From Kitasatospora sp. GP82 (GTDB taxonomy: Bacteria; Actinomycetota; Actinomycetes; Streptomycetales; Streptomycetaceae), in contig NZ_JARZAJ010000032.1 in assembly GCF_029892105.1 (NCBI RefSeq), positions 1-64,000 on the forward strand: a DNA stretch of 64,000 bases. The letters are read 5' to 3'. The first letter of the stretch is position 1. Every line of letters begins with the position of its first letter. Positions 35,206-43,607 of this stretch are shown in pieces. The translations under genes were made by a program, and so were the position numbers. The notes beneath the pieces were generated by a model. The model did not search any database. It saw nothing but the letters and a program-made list of their open reading frames with translations, and had not been told where the DNA came from.

Positions 35206-36606
35206 GTGAACCGTACGGTGATCCGCGGCGGTCTTGTCGTCACCGCCGCCGAGGAAGTGCATGCAGACGTCCTGGTCGAGGGCGAGAAGGTGGTCGCCCT
35301 GGCCTCCTACGGCAGCAGCGCCGCCGAGGGCTGGACGGCCGAGCGCGTCCTGGACGCACGCGGGCTGTACGTCATCCCCGGCGGCGTGGACGCCCACACC
35401 CACATGGAGCTGCCCTTCGGCGGGACCTCCGCCTCCGACACCTTCGAGACCGGCACCCGGGCCGCGGCCTGGGGCGGCACCACCACCATCGTCGACTTCG
35501 CCGTCCAGTCGGTGGGCTCCTCGCTGCGCGAGGGACTCGACGCCTGGCACGCCAAGGCCCAGGGCAACTGCGCGATCGACTACGGCTTCCACATGATCCT
35601 CGCCGACGTCACCGAGGACAGCCTCAAGGAGATGGACCTGCTGGTCGCGGAGGGCGTGACGTCCTTCAAGCTCTTCATGGCCTACCCGGGTGTCTTCTAC
35701 AGCGACGACGGCAGGATCCTGCGCGCGATGCAGCGCGGTGCCGACAACGGCGGCCTGATCATGATGCACGCCGAGAACGGCATCGCCATCGACGTCCTGG
35801 CCGAACAGGCCCTCGCCGCCGGGAAGACCGACCCGCGCTACCACGGCGAGGTCCGCCGTGAACTCCTGGAGGCCGAGGCCACCCACCGCGCCATCGCGCT
35901 GGCCCAGGTCGCCGGGGCCCCGCTCTACGTCGTCCACGTCTCCGCCGCGTCCGCCGTCGCCGAGCTGGCCACCGCCAGGCGCCAGGGCCTGAACGTCTTC
36001 GGCGAGACCTGCCCGCAGTACCTCTTCCTCTCCACCGACAACCTGGCCGAACCCGGTTTCGAGGGCGCCAAGTACGTCTGCTCCACCCCGCTGCGCCCCC
36101 GCGAACACCAGGCCGAGCTGTGGAAGGGCCTTCGCACCAACGATCTCCAGGTGGTCTCCACCGACCACTGTCCGTTCTGCTTCGCCGGCCAGAAGGAGCT
36201 GGGACGCGGCGACTTCTCCAAGATCCCCAACGGCCTGCCCGGCGTGGAGAACCGGATGGACCTGCTGCACCAGGCCGTGGTCGAGGGACGGATCTCCCGC
36301 CGCCGCTGGATCGAGATCGCCTGCGCCACCCCCGCCCGGATGTTCGGCCTCTACCCGCGCAAGGGCACCGTCGCGCCCGGGGCCGACGCCGACCTCGTCC
36401 TGTACGACCCGACGGCCCGGCAGACCATCTCCGCCGCCACCCACCACATGAACGTCGACTACTCGGCGTACGAGGGCAGGGAGATCACCGGCAAGGTCCG
36501 CACCGTGCTCTCGCGGGGCACCGTCGTCGTCGACGGCGACCGCTACCTCGGCCGGGCCGGCCACGGGCGCTTCCAGCCGCGCGCCACCTGTCAGTACCTC
36601 GACTGA
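35206..36606 (+). CDS. Dihydropyrimidinase / D-hydantoinase
   Basis: This 466-residue cyclic amidohydrolase opens dihydropyrimidine or hydantoin rings. The metal ligands are in VDAHTHMELPFGG (HxH), the carboxylated lysine in TSFKLFMAYPG, and histidines in MMHAENG and YVVHVSAASA. The aspartate is in STDHCPFCF. GTG 35206 is set by GAGGAG 7 nt upstream and lies 11 nt after the preceding stop. Its product would be the substrate of the neighbouring N-carbamoyl hydrolase. Confidence 0.92.
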   Translation: MNRTVIRGGLVVTAAEEVHADVLVEGEKVVALASYGSSAAEGWTAERVLDARGLYVIPGGVDAHTHMELPFGGTSASDTFETGTRAAAWGGTTTIVDFAVQSVGSSLREGLDAWHAKAQGNCAIDYGFHMILADVTEDSLKEMDLLVAEGVTSFKLFMAYPGVFYSDDGRILRAMQRGADNGGLIMMHAENGIAIDVLAEQALAAGKTDPRYHGEVRRELLEAEATHRAIALAQVAGAPLYVVHVSAASAVAELATARRQGLNVFGETCPQYLFLSTDNLAEPGFEGAKYVCSTPLRPREHQAELWKGLRTNDLQVVSTDHCPFCFAGQKELGRGDFSKIPNGLPGVENRMDLLHQAVVEGRISRRRWIEIACATPARMFGLYPRKGTVAPGADADLVLYDPTARQTISAATHHMNVDYSAYEGREITGKVRTVLSRGTVVVDGDRYLGRAGHGRFQPRATCQYLD

Positions 36607-36648
36607 ACGGTCGATCCGTCGACCCGTCGCTGAACTCTTAGGAGAAGT

Positions 36649-37665
36649 GTGGACATCGGACTTGTGCTCCAGACCGACCCGCCCGCGCGGCTGCTCGTCG
36701 AGCGGATGAAACGGGCGGAGGCGGCAGGCTTCACCCACGGCTGGACCTTCGACTCGGTGGTGCTCTGGCAGGAGCCCTTCGTCATCTACAGCCAGATCCT
36801 CGCGCAGACCCGCCGCCTGATCGTCGGCCCGATGGTCACCAACCCCGCCACCCGCACCTGGGAGGTCACCGCCTCCCTGTTCGCCACCCTCAACGACATG
36901 TTCGGCAACCGCACCGTCTGCGGAATCGGGCGCGGTGACTCCGCGATGCGGGTGGCCGGGCGCCACCCCGCCACGCTGGAGCGGCTCTCCCACGCCATGC
37001 ACGCCATCAAGGAGCTCGCGGAGGGCCGCGAGGTCGAGGTGGACGGCACCGCCATGCACATCCCCTGGGTCGAGGAGGGCGCCCGACTGCCGATCTGGAT
37101 GGGCGCGTACGGCCCCAAGGCGCTTGCCCTGACCGGCCGTCAGGCCGATGGCTTCATCCTCCAGCTTGCCGACCCCTTCCTCACCGAGTGGATGGTCAAG
37201 GCCGTCCGCGCCGCCGCCGTCGAAGCCGGACGCGACCCCGCCTCGCTCACCATCTGCGTCGCCGCCCCCGCGTACGTCACCGAGGACGACTCGCCCGCCG
37301 CGCTCGCCCACGCCCGCGAGCAGTGCCGCTGGTTCGGCGGCATGGTCGGCAACCACGTCGCCGACCTCGTCGCCCGCTACGGCGAGCACTCCGGGATGGT
37401 CCCCGAGACCCTCACCGCGTACATCAAGAACCGGCACGGCTACGACTACGCCCACCACGGCCGCGCCGGAAACCCCGACACCGCCTTCGTCCCCGACGAG
37501 ATCGTCGACCGCTTCTGCCTGATCGGCCCGCCCGAGGCCCAGCTCGCCCGCCTCGCCGAACTGCGTGCCCTCGGCGTCGACCAGTTCGCCGTCTACGCCA
37601 TGCACGACGCGGTGGAGGCGACCATCGACGCCTACGGCAAGAGCGTCATCCCCGCCCTCAACTGA
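36649..37665 (+). CDS. LLM-class F420-dependent oxidoreductase (TIGR03842/MSMEG_2906-like)
   Basis: This 338-residue luciferase-like TIM-barrel protein has MDIGLVLQTDPPARLLVERMKRAE at the N-terminus, GIGRGDSAMR in the cofactor region, and PIWMGAYGPKALALTGRQADG. It resembles the MSMEG_2906 family of putative F420 enzymes, which I recall being linked to hydantoinase genes. Its position between dihydropyrimidinase and an NCS1 transporter suggests it performs the redox step, perhaps reduction of uracil/thymine or a related ring with F420H2. That is inference. The GTG start is preceded by GGAG. Confidence 0.85.
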   Translation: MDIGLVLQTDPPARLLVERMKRAEAAGFTHGWTFDSVVLWQEPFVIYSQILAQTRRLIVGPMVTNPATRTWEVTASLFATLNDMFGNRTVCGIGRGDSAMRVAGRHPATLERLSHAMHAIKELAEGREVEVDGTAMHIPWVEEGARLPIWMGAYGPKALALTGRQADGFILQLADPFLTEWMVKAVRAAAVEAGRDPASLTICVAAPAYVTEDDSPAALAHAREQCRWFGGMVGNHVADLVARYGEHSGMVPETLTAYIKNRHGYDYAHHGRAGNPDTAFVPDEIVDRFCLIGPPEAQLARLAELRALGVDQFAVYAMHDAVEATIDAYGKSVIPALN

Positions 37666-37671
37666 CATCCA

Positions 37672-37709
37672 GTCGGGTGGCCCGTCCGATGCCGGGCGGG
37701 CCACCCGAC
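37672..37709 (+). terminator. Strong hairpin between the F420 enzyme and transporter genes
   Basis: GTCGGGTGGCCCG (37672-37684) and CGGGCCACCCGAC (37697-37709) form perfect 13-bp arms with a 12-nt loop. It lies inside the operon, so it may set the relative level of the transporter rather than end transcription fully. Confidence 0.7.
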
Positions 37710-37732
37710 CGTTCGCCGAAGGTGGTCCCGCC

Positions 37733-39253
37733 ATGCACCCCACCACTCAACTCACTTGTCCGGACGGCAGAGTGACCCTTGCGGACGGTGTCCGCCTGGA
37801 CGACCCCCGCTTCGCCAACGACGACCTGACGCCTGTGCCACTGGAAAGGCGCACCTGGGGTGTTTACAACTATTTCAGCCTCTGGGTGGGAATGGCTCAC
37901 AACATTCCGTCCTGGACGCTGGCTTCCGGGCTGGTCGCTCTCGGCATGGACTGGAAGCAGGCCGTGCTCACCATCGCGCTGGGCAACCTGATCGTGCTGG
38001 CGCCGATCCTGCTCACGGGCCACGCAGGGACGAAGTACGGTATCCCGTTCCCGGTGTTCGCGCGGGCGTCGTTCGGGCTGCGGGGGGCGAACCTGCCGGC
38101 GATGGTGCGGGCGGCCGTGGCGTGTGCGTGGTTCGGGATCCAGAGCTGGATCGGCGGGGAGGGGATCTTCCTGCTCGCCGGAAAGCTGCTCGGTGCGTGG
38201 TGGCAGGACGCAGGTCGTGTGGCCGGACAGCCGTGGACGCTCTGGCTGGCGTTCGGCGTGTTCTGGCTGGTCGAGATGGCGGTGATTGCGCGGGGGATGG
38301 AGACGCTGCGGCGGTTCGAGAACTGGGCGGCGCCGTTCGTGATCGTGGGCGCGCTGGCGCTGCTGGTGTGGATCTCGGTCAAGGCGGGCGGCTTCGGTGC
38401 GCTGCTGTCGCAGCCGTCCGCGCTGGGCTGGGGGAGCGGTTTCTGGAAGGTGTTCTTCCCGTCGCTGATGGGCATGATCGGTTTCTGGTCGACGCTGTCG
38501 CTGAACATCCCGGACTTCACCCGCTTCGGCGGCAGCCAGCGTGCCCAGACCTATGGCCAGGCCCTCGGCCTGCCCACCACGATGACGCTGTTCGCGCTGC
38601 TGTCGGTCCTGGTGACCTCGGGATCGCAGGCGGTGTACGGGGCACCGATCTGGGACCCGATCGCGCTGGCGGCGAAGATCGACAACGTCGCGGGGACGCT
38701 GTTCGCGCTGTTGGTGGTGCTGGTCGCGACCCTGTCGGTCAACATCGCGGCGAACGTGGTCAGTCCGGCCTACGACCTTGCCCACCTGCTACCGCGGTTC
38801 GTCAACTTCCGTACCGGTGCGCTCATCACGGGCGTGGTCGGGATCGCCATCATGCCGTGGAAGCTGATCGCAAACCCGCATGTGTACATCTTCACCTGGC
38901 TCGGCGTGGTCGGAGGCCTGCTCGGCACGGTCGCGGGCATCCTGATCTCCGACTACTGGCTGGTCCGCCGCACCGACCTGGTCCTGGACGAGTTGTACCG
39001 CCCCACCGGCCGCTACTGGTACACGGCCGGCTGGAACCCGCGCGCCATTCTCGCCCTGCTCGTCGGCGGCGTCCTCGCCGTCGGCGGTTCCTACTCCGCC
39101 GTCGATGCCCACGGTGTCAGGCAGGGCCCGTTTCCCGCCGACGGCCTGATCCCCGTCCTCAAACCCCTCGCCGACTACGGCTGGGCCGTCGGCCTTGCCT
39201 CCGCCTTCCTGCTCTACGCCGTTCTTGCTCTCGGCTCCCGCGCCGCGCGCTGA
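37733..39253 (+). CDS. NCS1-family nucleobase/hydantoin cation symporter
   Basis: This 506-residue membrane protein has about twelve hydrophobic segments. N-terminal NDDLTPVPLERRTWGVYNYFSLW is the classic entry to TM1 in NCS1 transporters (PucI, Mhp1, CodB families). FGIQSWIGGEGIF in TM3 and SLNIPDFTRFGGS in TM6 match substrate- and sodium-site helices. It should import uracil, allantoin or a hydantoin for the three enzymes upstream. GAAGG lies about 10 nt before the ATG. Confidence 0.92.
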   Translation: MHPTTQLTCPDGRVTLADGVRLDDPRFANDDLTPVPLERRTWGVYNYFSLWVGMAHNIPSWTLASGLVALGMDWKQAVLTIALGNLIVLAPILLTGHAGTKYGIPFPVFARASFGLRGANLPAMVRAAVACAWFGIQSWIGGEGIFLLAGKLLGAWWQDAGRVAGQPWTLWLAFGVFWLVEMAVIARGMETLRRFENWAAPFVIVGALALLVWISVKAGGFGALLSQPSALGWGSGFWKVFFPSLMGMIGFWSTLSLNIPDFTRFGGSQRAQTYGQALGLPTTMTLFALLSVLVTSGSQAVYGAPIWDPIALAAKIDNVAGTLFALLVVLVATLSVNIAANVVSPAYDLAHLLPRFVNFRTGALITGVVGIAIMPWKLIANPHVYIFTWLGVVGGLLGTVAGILISDYWLVRRTDLVLDELYRPTGRYWYTAGWNPRAILALLVGGVLAVGGSYSAVDAHGVRQGPFPADGLIPVLKPLADYGWAVGLASAFLLYAVLALGSRAAR

Positions 39254-39264
39254 GGGCCCCGAAA

Positions 39265-39299
39265 CCGTGAAAGACCCGCCCGGGAGCGGGCTTTCACGG
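39265..39299 (+). terminator. Operon terminator after the NCS1 transporter
   Basis: CCGTGAAAG-A-CCCGC pairs with GCGGG-CTTTCACGG with one bulged A and a 6-nt loop, 11 nt after the stop. A second hairpin, TGCGAGT/ACTCGCA (39302-39322), follows directly. Confidence 0.75.
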
Positions 39300-39322
39300 G
39301 ATGCGAGTCCTTCGAACTCGCA

Positions 39323-39603
39323 ACACGATCAAAGGCGTTGGGTGTCGAGCCGTCGCCAGGAATGCGATCGGGACATGTGGCCGGGGAGTGCCACAGACCG
39401 TCCGGGCGCGGCGGTCGCGTCGATCGCGGCAACGGCTGGGCCGGGGCGGCGAGGCGGCCCGGGACCGCTCTGGCAGACTGAGCCCCCGACTGACGGCCCG
39501 CTGGGTCGGGCATGACAAGGGGTCCCGCGCCGGAGACCCGCCGGCAGTGGCCGGCTGGGGATTCCAGGGTGCGCAACGGTGGGTGGGTCTGCGGGATCCG
39601 CGG
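39323..39603. other. Intergenic stretch between convergent transcription units
   Basis: Nothing recognisable lies between the double hairpin after the transporter and the terminator of the EF-Tu gene. Open frames here are short and arginine-rich without motifs. Confidence 0.4.
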
Positions 39604-39646
39604 CACGCGGAAGGGCCGGAGGTGGTGTGTCCGGTCCTTCCGCGTG
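39604..39646 (-). terminator. Terminator of the EF-Tu paralogue gene
   Basis: CACGCGGAAGGGCCGG (39604-39619) and CCGGTCCTTCCGCGTG (39631-39646) pair over 16 positions with one G-T. The hairpin begins 33 nt after the stop. Confidence 0.7.
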
Positions 39647-39679
39647 TGTCGGGACGTCAGTTTGCAGCTGAAGGGTCGA

Positions 39680-40861
39680 CTACTCGCAGACGGCCTGTAC
39701 GGTGCCCGCGGCGACGGTTCGGCCGCCTTCGCGGACGGCGAAGCCCAGGCCGGGTTCGAGCGGGACGGGCTGGCCGAGGGTCACCGTCACGTCGACGGTC
39801 TCACCCGGCAGTGCCGGCCCGTTGCCCTCGCCCAGCTCGACGTCGCCGACCACGTCGCCCGTCCGAAGGTAGAACTGCGGACGGTAGCCGCTGGTGACGG
39901 GTGTACGGCGGCCGCCCTCCGTCGCCGACAGCAGATGCACCCGCGCGGTGAAACGCGTGTGCACCGAGGTGCTGCCGAGGGCGGCGACGACCTGCCCACG
40001 GCGGACCTGCCCGCGCTGCACACCGCGCAGCAGCAGCGCGACATTGTCGCCCGCCTCCGCGGACTCCATCGTCCGGCCGAACGTCTCGACGCCAGTGACA
40101 ACGGACACCACGTCAGCGCCGTAACCGAGGACCTCCACCCGGTCGCCCATCCGGATCCGCCCGCGCTCGACGGCGCCGGTCACGACGGTGCCGCGTCCGG
40201 TGATGGTGAGCACGTTCTCGACCGGCAGCAGGAACGGCGCGTCGGTGTACCGCACGGGTGTCGGAACGTAGGCGTCCACCGCGTCCAGCAACTCCAGCAG
40301 CGCCGCCGACCACCGCGGGTCGCCCTCCAGCGCCCGCAGCCCGGACACCCGGACCACGGGCAGCCCCGCACCGTCGTATCCGTGGGCCGTCAGCAGCTCA
40401 CGAACCTCCAGCTCCACCAGTTCGAGCAGCTCGGGGTCGCCGGTGTCGGCCTTGTTCAGCGCCACGACGACGTGCTCGACACCGACCTGACGTGCCAGTA
40501 GCACGTGCTCCGCGGTCTGCGGCATCACACCGTCCTGCGCGGAGACGACCAGGATCGCGCCGTCCAGCTGGGCAGCGCCCGTGATCATGTTCTTCACGAA
40601 GTCGGCGTGGCCGGGCATGTCCACGTGGGCGTAGTGGCGGGTCGCCGTCTCGTACTCGACGTGGGCGATGTTGATGGTGATGCCGCGCGCAGCCTCCTCC
40701 GGGGCGCGGTCGATGCGGTCGAAGGGGACGAACGCGCCGCCGCCGCGTTCGGCGAGGACCTTGGTGATGGCGGCGGTGAGAGTGGTCTTGCCGTGGTCGA
40801 CGTGACCCATGGTGCCGATGTTGAGGTGCGGCTTGGTCCGCACGAAGGCCTGCTTGGCCAT
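39680..40861 (-). CDS. Divergent elongation factor Tu (Tuf3-like)
   Basis: This 393-residue protein is close to full EF-Tu length. It has G1 GHVDHGKTTL, G3 DMPGHADFVKNM (tyrosine changed to phenylalanine in ADYVKNM), and G4 NKAD. Domains 2 and 3 are complete, ending in REGGRTVAAGTV. It differs throughout from housekeeping EF-Tu (for example ALNKADTGDPE where a NKCDMVDDEE-like sequence is usual) and is not followed by ribosomal-protein genes. It is therefore the extra paralogue seen in Streptomyces (tuf3), thought to be specialised or stress-linked. GGAGAAG lies about 9 nt before the ATG. Confidence 0.88.
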   Translation of the reverse strand: MAKQAFVRTKPHLNIGTMGHVDHGKTTLTAAITKVLAERGGGAFVPFDRIDRAPEEAARGITINIAHVEYETATRHYAHVDMPGHADFVKNMITGAAQLDGAILVVSAQDGVMPQTAEHVLLARQVGVEHVVVALNKADTGDPELLELVELEVRELLTAHGYDGAGLPVVRVSGLRALEGDPRWSAALLELLDAVDAYVPTPVRYTDAPFLLPVENVLTITGRGTVVTGAVERGRIRMGDRVEVLGYGADVVSVVTGVETFGRTMESAEAGDNVALLLRGVQRGQVRRGQVVAALGSTSVHTRFTARVHLLSATEGGRRTPVTSGYRPQFYLRTGDVVGDVELGEGNGPALPGETVDVTVTLGQPVPLEPGLGFAVREGGRTVAAGTVQAVCE

Positions 40862-40918
40862 GACGGGGATCTTCTCCGGGAGTCGTAAGTGTGGTGACGG
40901 GACCTCATCGACGGGCCG

Positions 40919-40957
40919 ACCTTCCCCGTCTGAGGTCCGGGACGTCCCGGGGAAGGT
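40919..40957 (-). promoter_or_regulatory. Nested hairpin in the presumed 5' leader of the EF-Tu paralogue
   Basis: ACCTTCCCCG (40919-40928) pairs with CGGGGAAGGT (40948-40957) across 10 bp. Inside it lies a perfect 14-bp palindrome, CCGGGACGTCCCGG (40937-40950), so two mutually exclusive folds exist. One arm overlaps the stop of a short reading frame. The EF-Tu start is about 58 nt downstream. Confidence 0.5.
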
Positions 40958-41061
40958 CAGCTTCGTGCGCCGTCGAATGCGGCTGCGACTGCCGGAGCAG
41001 CAGCCATCGCACCCGCGACTGCGGGGAACTCGGCGATGGCGTACTGGAACATGCGGATCAT
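40957..41061 (-). CDS. Possible leader peptide of 31-34 residues upstream of the EF-Tu paralogue
   Basis: A short frame starts at ATG 41061 (or ATG 41052, with AGG about 10 nt before it). It encodes a small alanine-rich peptide containing MFQYAIAEFPAVAGAM and ending in GARS. It stops 95 nt before the EF-Tu ATG, right on the hairpin at 40919-40957. The first half has GC-rich third positions. It may be a regulatory leader or chance. The palindrome TGACGTATCGTCA (41111-41123) further upstream may belong to the promoter. Confidence 0.3.
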   Translation of the reverse strand: MIRMFQYAIAEFPAVAGAMAAAPAVAAAFDGARS

Positions 41062-41271
41062 CCTGCCCGCGCCGCGAGGTGGGACGCCACCGATTTTCCG
41101 AGTGCAGATCTGACGTATCGTCAATTCTGTTGATCCGGGCCTTGTCGGGAGGAGCAGGGCGTCGGTGTTCGCCGCAAGGCCGAACCCGGGACCCCCGATC
41201 ACGACGCGATGCTGCTCCTCGCCCGGCCGACGACGGGCGGCTGGTCGCCGGCCGGACGGCGCTGCCGGTGA

Positions 41272-42402
41272 TCACCCGGCTCGGTTCCCCACCTCGTAAA
41301 TGATGTTGAAGGGTGTCTCGGCCGCCCGCCGGAACCGCCCGAAGCCGGCCTCCGTCGCAACCTCGTGGATCCGCTGCTCTCCGGCCTGCGCTCCGAGTGC
41401 CCGCCCCACCTCCTGGGACTGCGAGGCGGGGACACAGATCAGTGAGGAAGCCGAGTAGAAGGCCCGGCCGAGCGGGTTGAGGTTCTGCGAGACGTCGTCG
41501 TGGGAGAACGGTTCGACCAGCATCACGGTGCCGTCCGGTGCCAGTTGCTCGCGGGTGTGTGCCAGCACGCCGACCGGGTCGCCCATGTCGTGCAGGCAGT
41601 CGAAGTAGGCCACCAGGTCGTACGGACCGCCGCCGAAATCCTTGCCGCCCGCGACCTCGAACGTCACCCGTGCGCCCTCGCCGCTCTCACCCGCACCGCT
41701 CTCACCCGCACCGCTCTCACCCGCACCGCTCTCGGCCGCCAGCTCGCGGGCTGCGTCGATCGACGGTGCGTGATAGTCGAAGCCGCTGAAACGGGAGCCG
41801 GGGAACGCCTTCGCCATCAGCAGGGTTGAATGGCCGAGACCGCACCCGACGTCGGCGACGTTCGCCCCGACCCGGAGCCTGTCCACCACACCGTCCAGGG
41901 CAGGCAACCACTCGGCCACCAGGTGCAGCGCATAGCCGGGACGGAAGAACCGGGCCGTGCCCGCGAACAGGTCCCGGTGGTGCTCGTGCCAGGCCACCCC
42001 GTGACCGTCCAGGAAGGCACGTTCGAGCCGGTCACGGGTCTCCGGACGGGCCGCGGCGGCGAAGGCCTGGAATCCGCCCAGGACGAAGACCGGGCTGTCC
42101 TCGTCCGTGAAGACCGCGACCTGCTCGGGCGAGAGCCGGTAGCGCCCTTCGCCGACGTACGTCACGTAGCCGCTGGCGGCCATCGCCGCCAGCCACTCGC
42201 GGACATTGCGCTCGACCGTCGCGGTCCGCTCGCCGAGTTCGGCCGGGGTGACAGCCTCGCCGTCAGCCAGCGCCCGGAACAGCCCCAGTCGCTCCCCGAT
42301 CGACAGGAGCGGTGCCAGCGCGATCGCCCCGAGGTCTGTCACCACCTTCCCCATCAGTTCGTCGAGCGCGTCCCCGTCGAGCGCGCCCAGGTCCACAGCC
42401 AT
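41272..42402 (-). CDS. Class I SAM-dependent methyltransferase, rRNA/small-molecule type
   Basis: This 376-residue protein has an N-terminal winged-helix dimerisation region (LGLFRALADGEAVTPAELGERT) and a SAM domain with VADVGCGLGHSTLLMAKAFPGSRFSGFDYH. It resembles O-methyltransferase-like proteins of the UbiE/Methyltransf_25 type. Residues around 220-238 are a low-complexity GAGES repeat encoded by a 15-bp minisatellite, inserted between the SAM loop and the next strand. It begins 34 nt after the ABM-like gene, so the two form an operon. Substrate unknown. Confidence 0.85.
   Translation of the reverse strand: MAVDLGALDGDALDELMGKVVTDLGAIALAPLLSIGERLGLFRALADGEAVTPAELGERTATVERNVREWLAAMAASGYVTYVGEGRYRLSPEQVAVFTDEDSPVFVLGGFQAFAAAARPETRDRLERAFLDGHGVAWHEHHRDLFAGTARFFRPGYALHLVAEWLPALDGVVDRLRVGANVADVGCGLGHSTLLMAKAFPGSRFSGFDYHAPSIDAARELAAESGAGESGAGESGAGESGEGARVTFEVAGGKDFGGGPYDLVAYFDCLHDMGDPVGVLAHTREQLAPDGTVMLVEPFSHDDVSQNLNPLGRAFYSASSLICVPASQSQEVGRALGAQAGEQRIHEVATEAGFGRFRRAAETPFNIIYEVGNRAG
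41682..41733. repeat. 15-bp minisatellite inside the methyltransferase gene
   Basis: CGCTCTCACCCGCAC is repeated perfectly at 41682, 41697 and 41712, plus a partial fourth copy. Being a multiple of three, it keeps the frame and encodes repeated SGAGE units. Confidence 0.9.
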
Positions 42403-42436
42403 GGGAGAACTCCCTTCGCCCGCCCGCCGACGGCAG

Positions 42437-42733
42437 CTACCACCGCTCGTCGCGGACGATGTCCAGGTTCACGAAGCGCGGCTCGCCGACGCAGAGGCCG
42501 CGCAGCTCCTCGGCGATGTGCTGGGTCTCCGGGAGGCTGCTGTTGTCCATGGCCTTCTCGTAGGTGGGGAACTCGACGATGTTCACGAAGTGCGACGGCT
42601 TGTCGCGGTCCTGGCCGAGCATCTCGTGAGTAGCGGTGCGCTTGCCCTCGGTGGCTTCCAGCCACTCGTCCATCAGATGGTCCACCCGGGCCTTCTGGGT
42701 GGTCTCGTACTCGATGAGCTGGAGAAATGTCAT
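42437..42733 (-). CDS. Small dimeric alpha/beta-barrel (ABM-like) protein
   Basis: This 98-residue protein starts MTFLQLIEYETTQKARVD. The strand-helix-strand pattern with SHFVNIVEFPTYEKAMDNSS resembles antibiotic-biosynthesis-monooxygenase-like ferredoxin folds. No catalytic residues can be assigned. AAGAAGG lies about 9 nt upstream of the ATG. It is followed after 34 nt by the methyltransferase gene, so they are probably co-expressed. Confidence 0.7.
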   Translation of the reverse strand: MTFLQLIEYETTQKARVDHLMDEWLEATEGKRTATHEMLGQDRDKPSHFVNIVEFPTYEKAMDNSSLPETQHIAEELRGLCVGEPRFVNLDIVRDERW

Positions 42734-42872
42734 CGTGGTCACCTTCTTCGGTGCAGACGGAGACGGGTGTTCAGCACCCCGCCGTTCACTACCCCGACAT
42801 TCAGCATCCCGCCACCGCTGGACGGCCACCACCCGGACGTACCAACGACCCGTGGACCGCGCTGCTCCCCCC

Positions 42873-43446
42873 TCACCCCACGAACCGCACCTCGGGAAAG
42901 GCGGGGGAGGGCCGGTCGAGCAGGTGGTTGTCCGCGTTGCGCAGCCGGCGGTCGAAGAACGCGGTCGTGTACGCCCGCTGCGCGGCGACGGCGCGGTCGG
43001 GCGTGATCGTTCCGAGGGCCTTGGTGACCGCGGTCGGCGGCAGGTCCAGCTGCCGGGCGATCTGCGGCAGAGGCGGGTGTCGGCCACCCGCACCGCGACG
43101 AGCTTCTGCATCAGCGCGGTCATCTTCTCCGCTCGCTTCTGCGGATCCGGCTCCTGGAGAACCCTGGCGATCTCCTCGTCCATGCGGCTGCGCTCCACCC
43201 GGCCACCGGGGAACTGCACCGCGGGTGCCTCGTAGGTGTGGTCGATGGTCACCACGAGGTATCCGCGCGAGGCCAGGTCGTCGCAGAGGGTGCTCCCCAG
43301 CGAGCGGGGATCGCCGGCACCGGGCGAGTAGAGCACCACCGGGAGGGGACCACCGCGTCGGTCCACGGGCGCACCCTCGTGCGCGTGGGTGAGGGTGCCC
43401 GCCCAGTCGACCCTGTCCATGGGAACGCCGTCGAACGTGTGCACGG
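42873..43446 (-). pseudogene. Alpha/beta-hydrolase (PAF-acetylhydrolase-like) pseudogene with internal deletion
   Basis: One frame encodes PLPVVLYSPGAGDPRSL, LASRGYLVVTIDHTYEAPAV and PQKRAEKMTALMQKLVAVRV, typical of the middle of Streptomyces PAF-acetylhydrolase-like proteins. At about 43075 it breaks. The adjacent frame then gives LPQIARQLDLPPTAV and RAYTTAFFDRRLRNADNHLL with PSPAFPEVRFVG, the normal C-terminus. The roughly 100 residues normally between, including the GHSxGG nucleophile and catalytic acid, are gone, and the N-terminal signal region is also missing. A deletion plus frameshift explains this. The product cannot be active. Confidence 0.75.
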
Positions 43447-43458
43447 AGAAACTCCCTT

Positions 43459-43497
43459 TGGCAGGAAGCGGCAGAACGGTTCTGCCGCTTCCTGCCA
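43459..43497. repeat. Perfect 39-bp palindrome
   Basis: TGGCAGGAAGCGGCAGAAC (43459-43477) is followed by a single G and then its exact complement (43479-43497). It lies between the hydrolase pseudogene and the stop of the beta-trefoil gene. It could be a terminator for the latter, an operator, or a scar of a mobile element. Confidence 0.9.
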
Positions 43498-43607
43498 GGG
43501 TTTCGCAGTCGTGCACCGCCCAACAGCGTGGCTACCCCCTACCGGCCGGTGGTGCTACCACGACAAGTAACGCGGAGCCGCGGTCGGTCCAGCCGCTGTA
43601 CTCGGAT

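Noticed and set aside
39302..39322. tRNA T-arm-like hairpin TGCGAGT-CCTTCGA-ACTCGCA after the NCS1 operon
   Set aside because: No acceptor, D or anticodon arms can be built around it; treated as a second terminator hairpin.
43075..43090. Frameshift in the hydrolase as a simple sequencing error
   Set aside because: Restoring the frame by one base still leaves about 100 residues, including the catalytic serine, missing, so a real deletion is needed.
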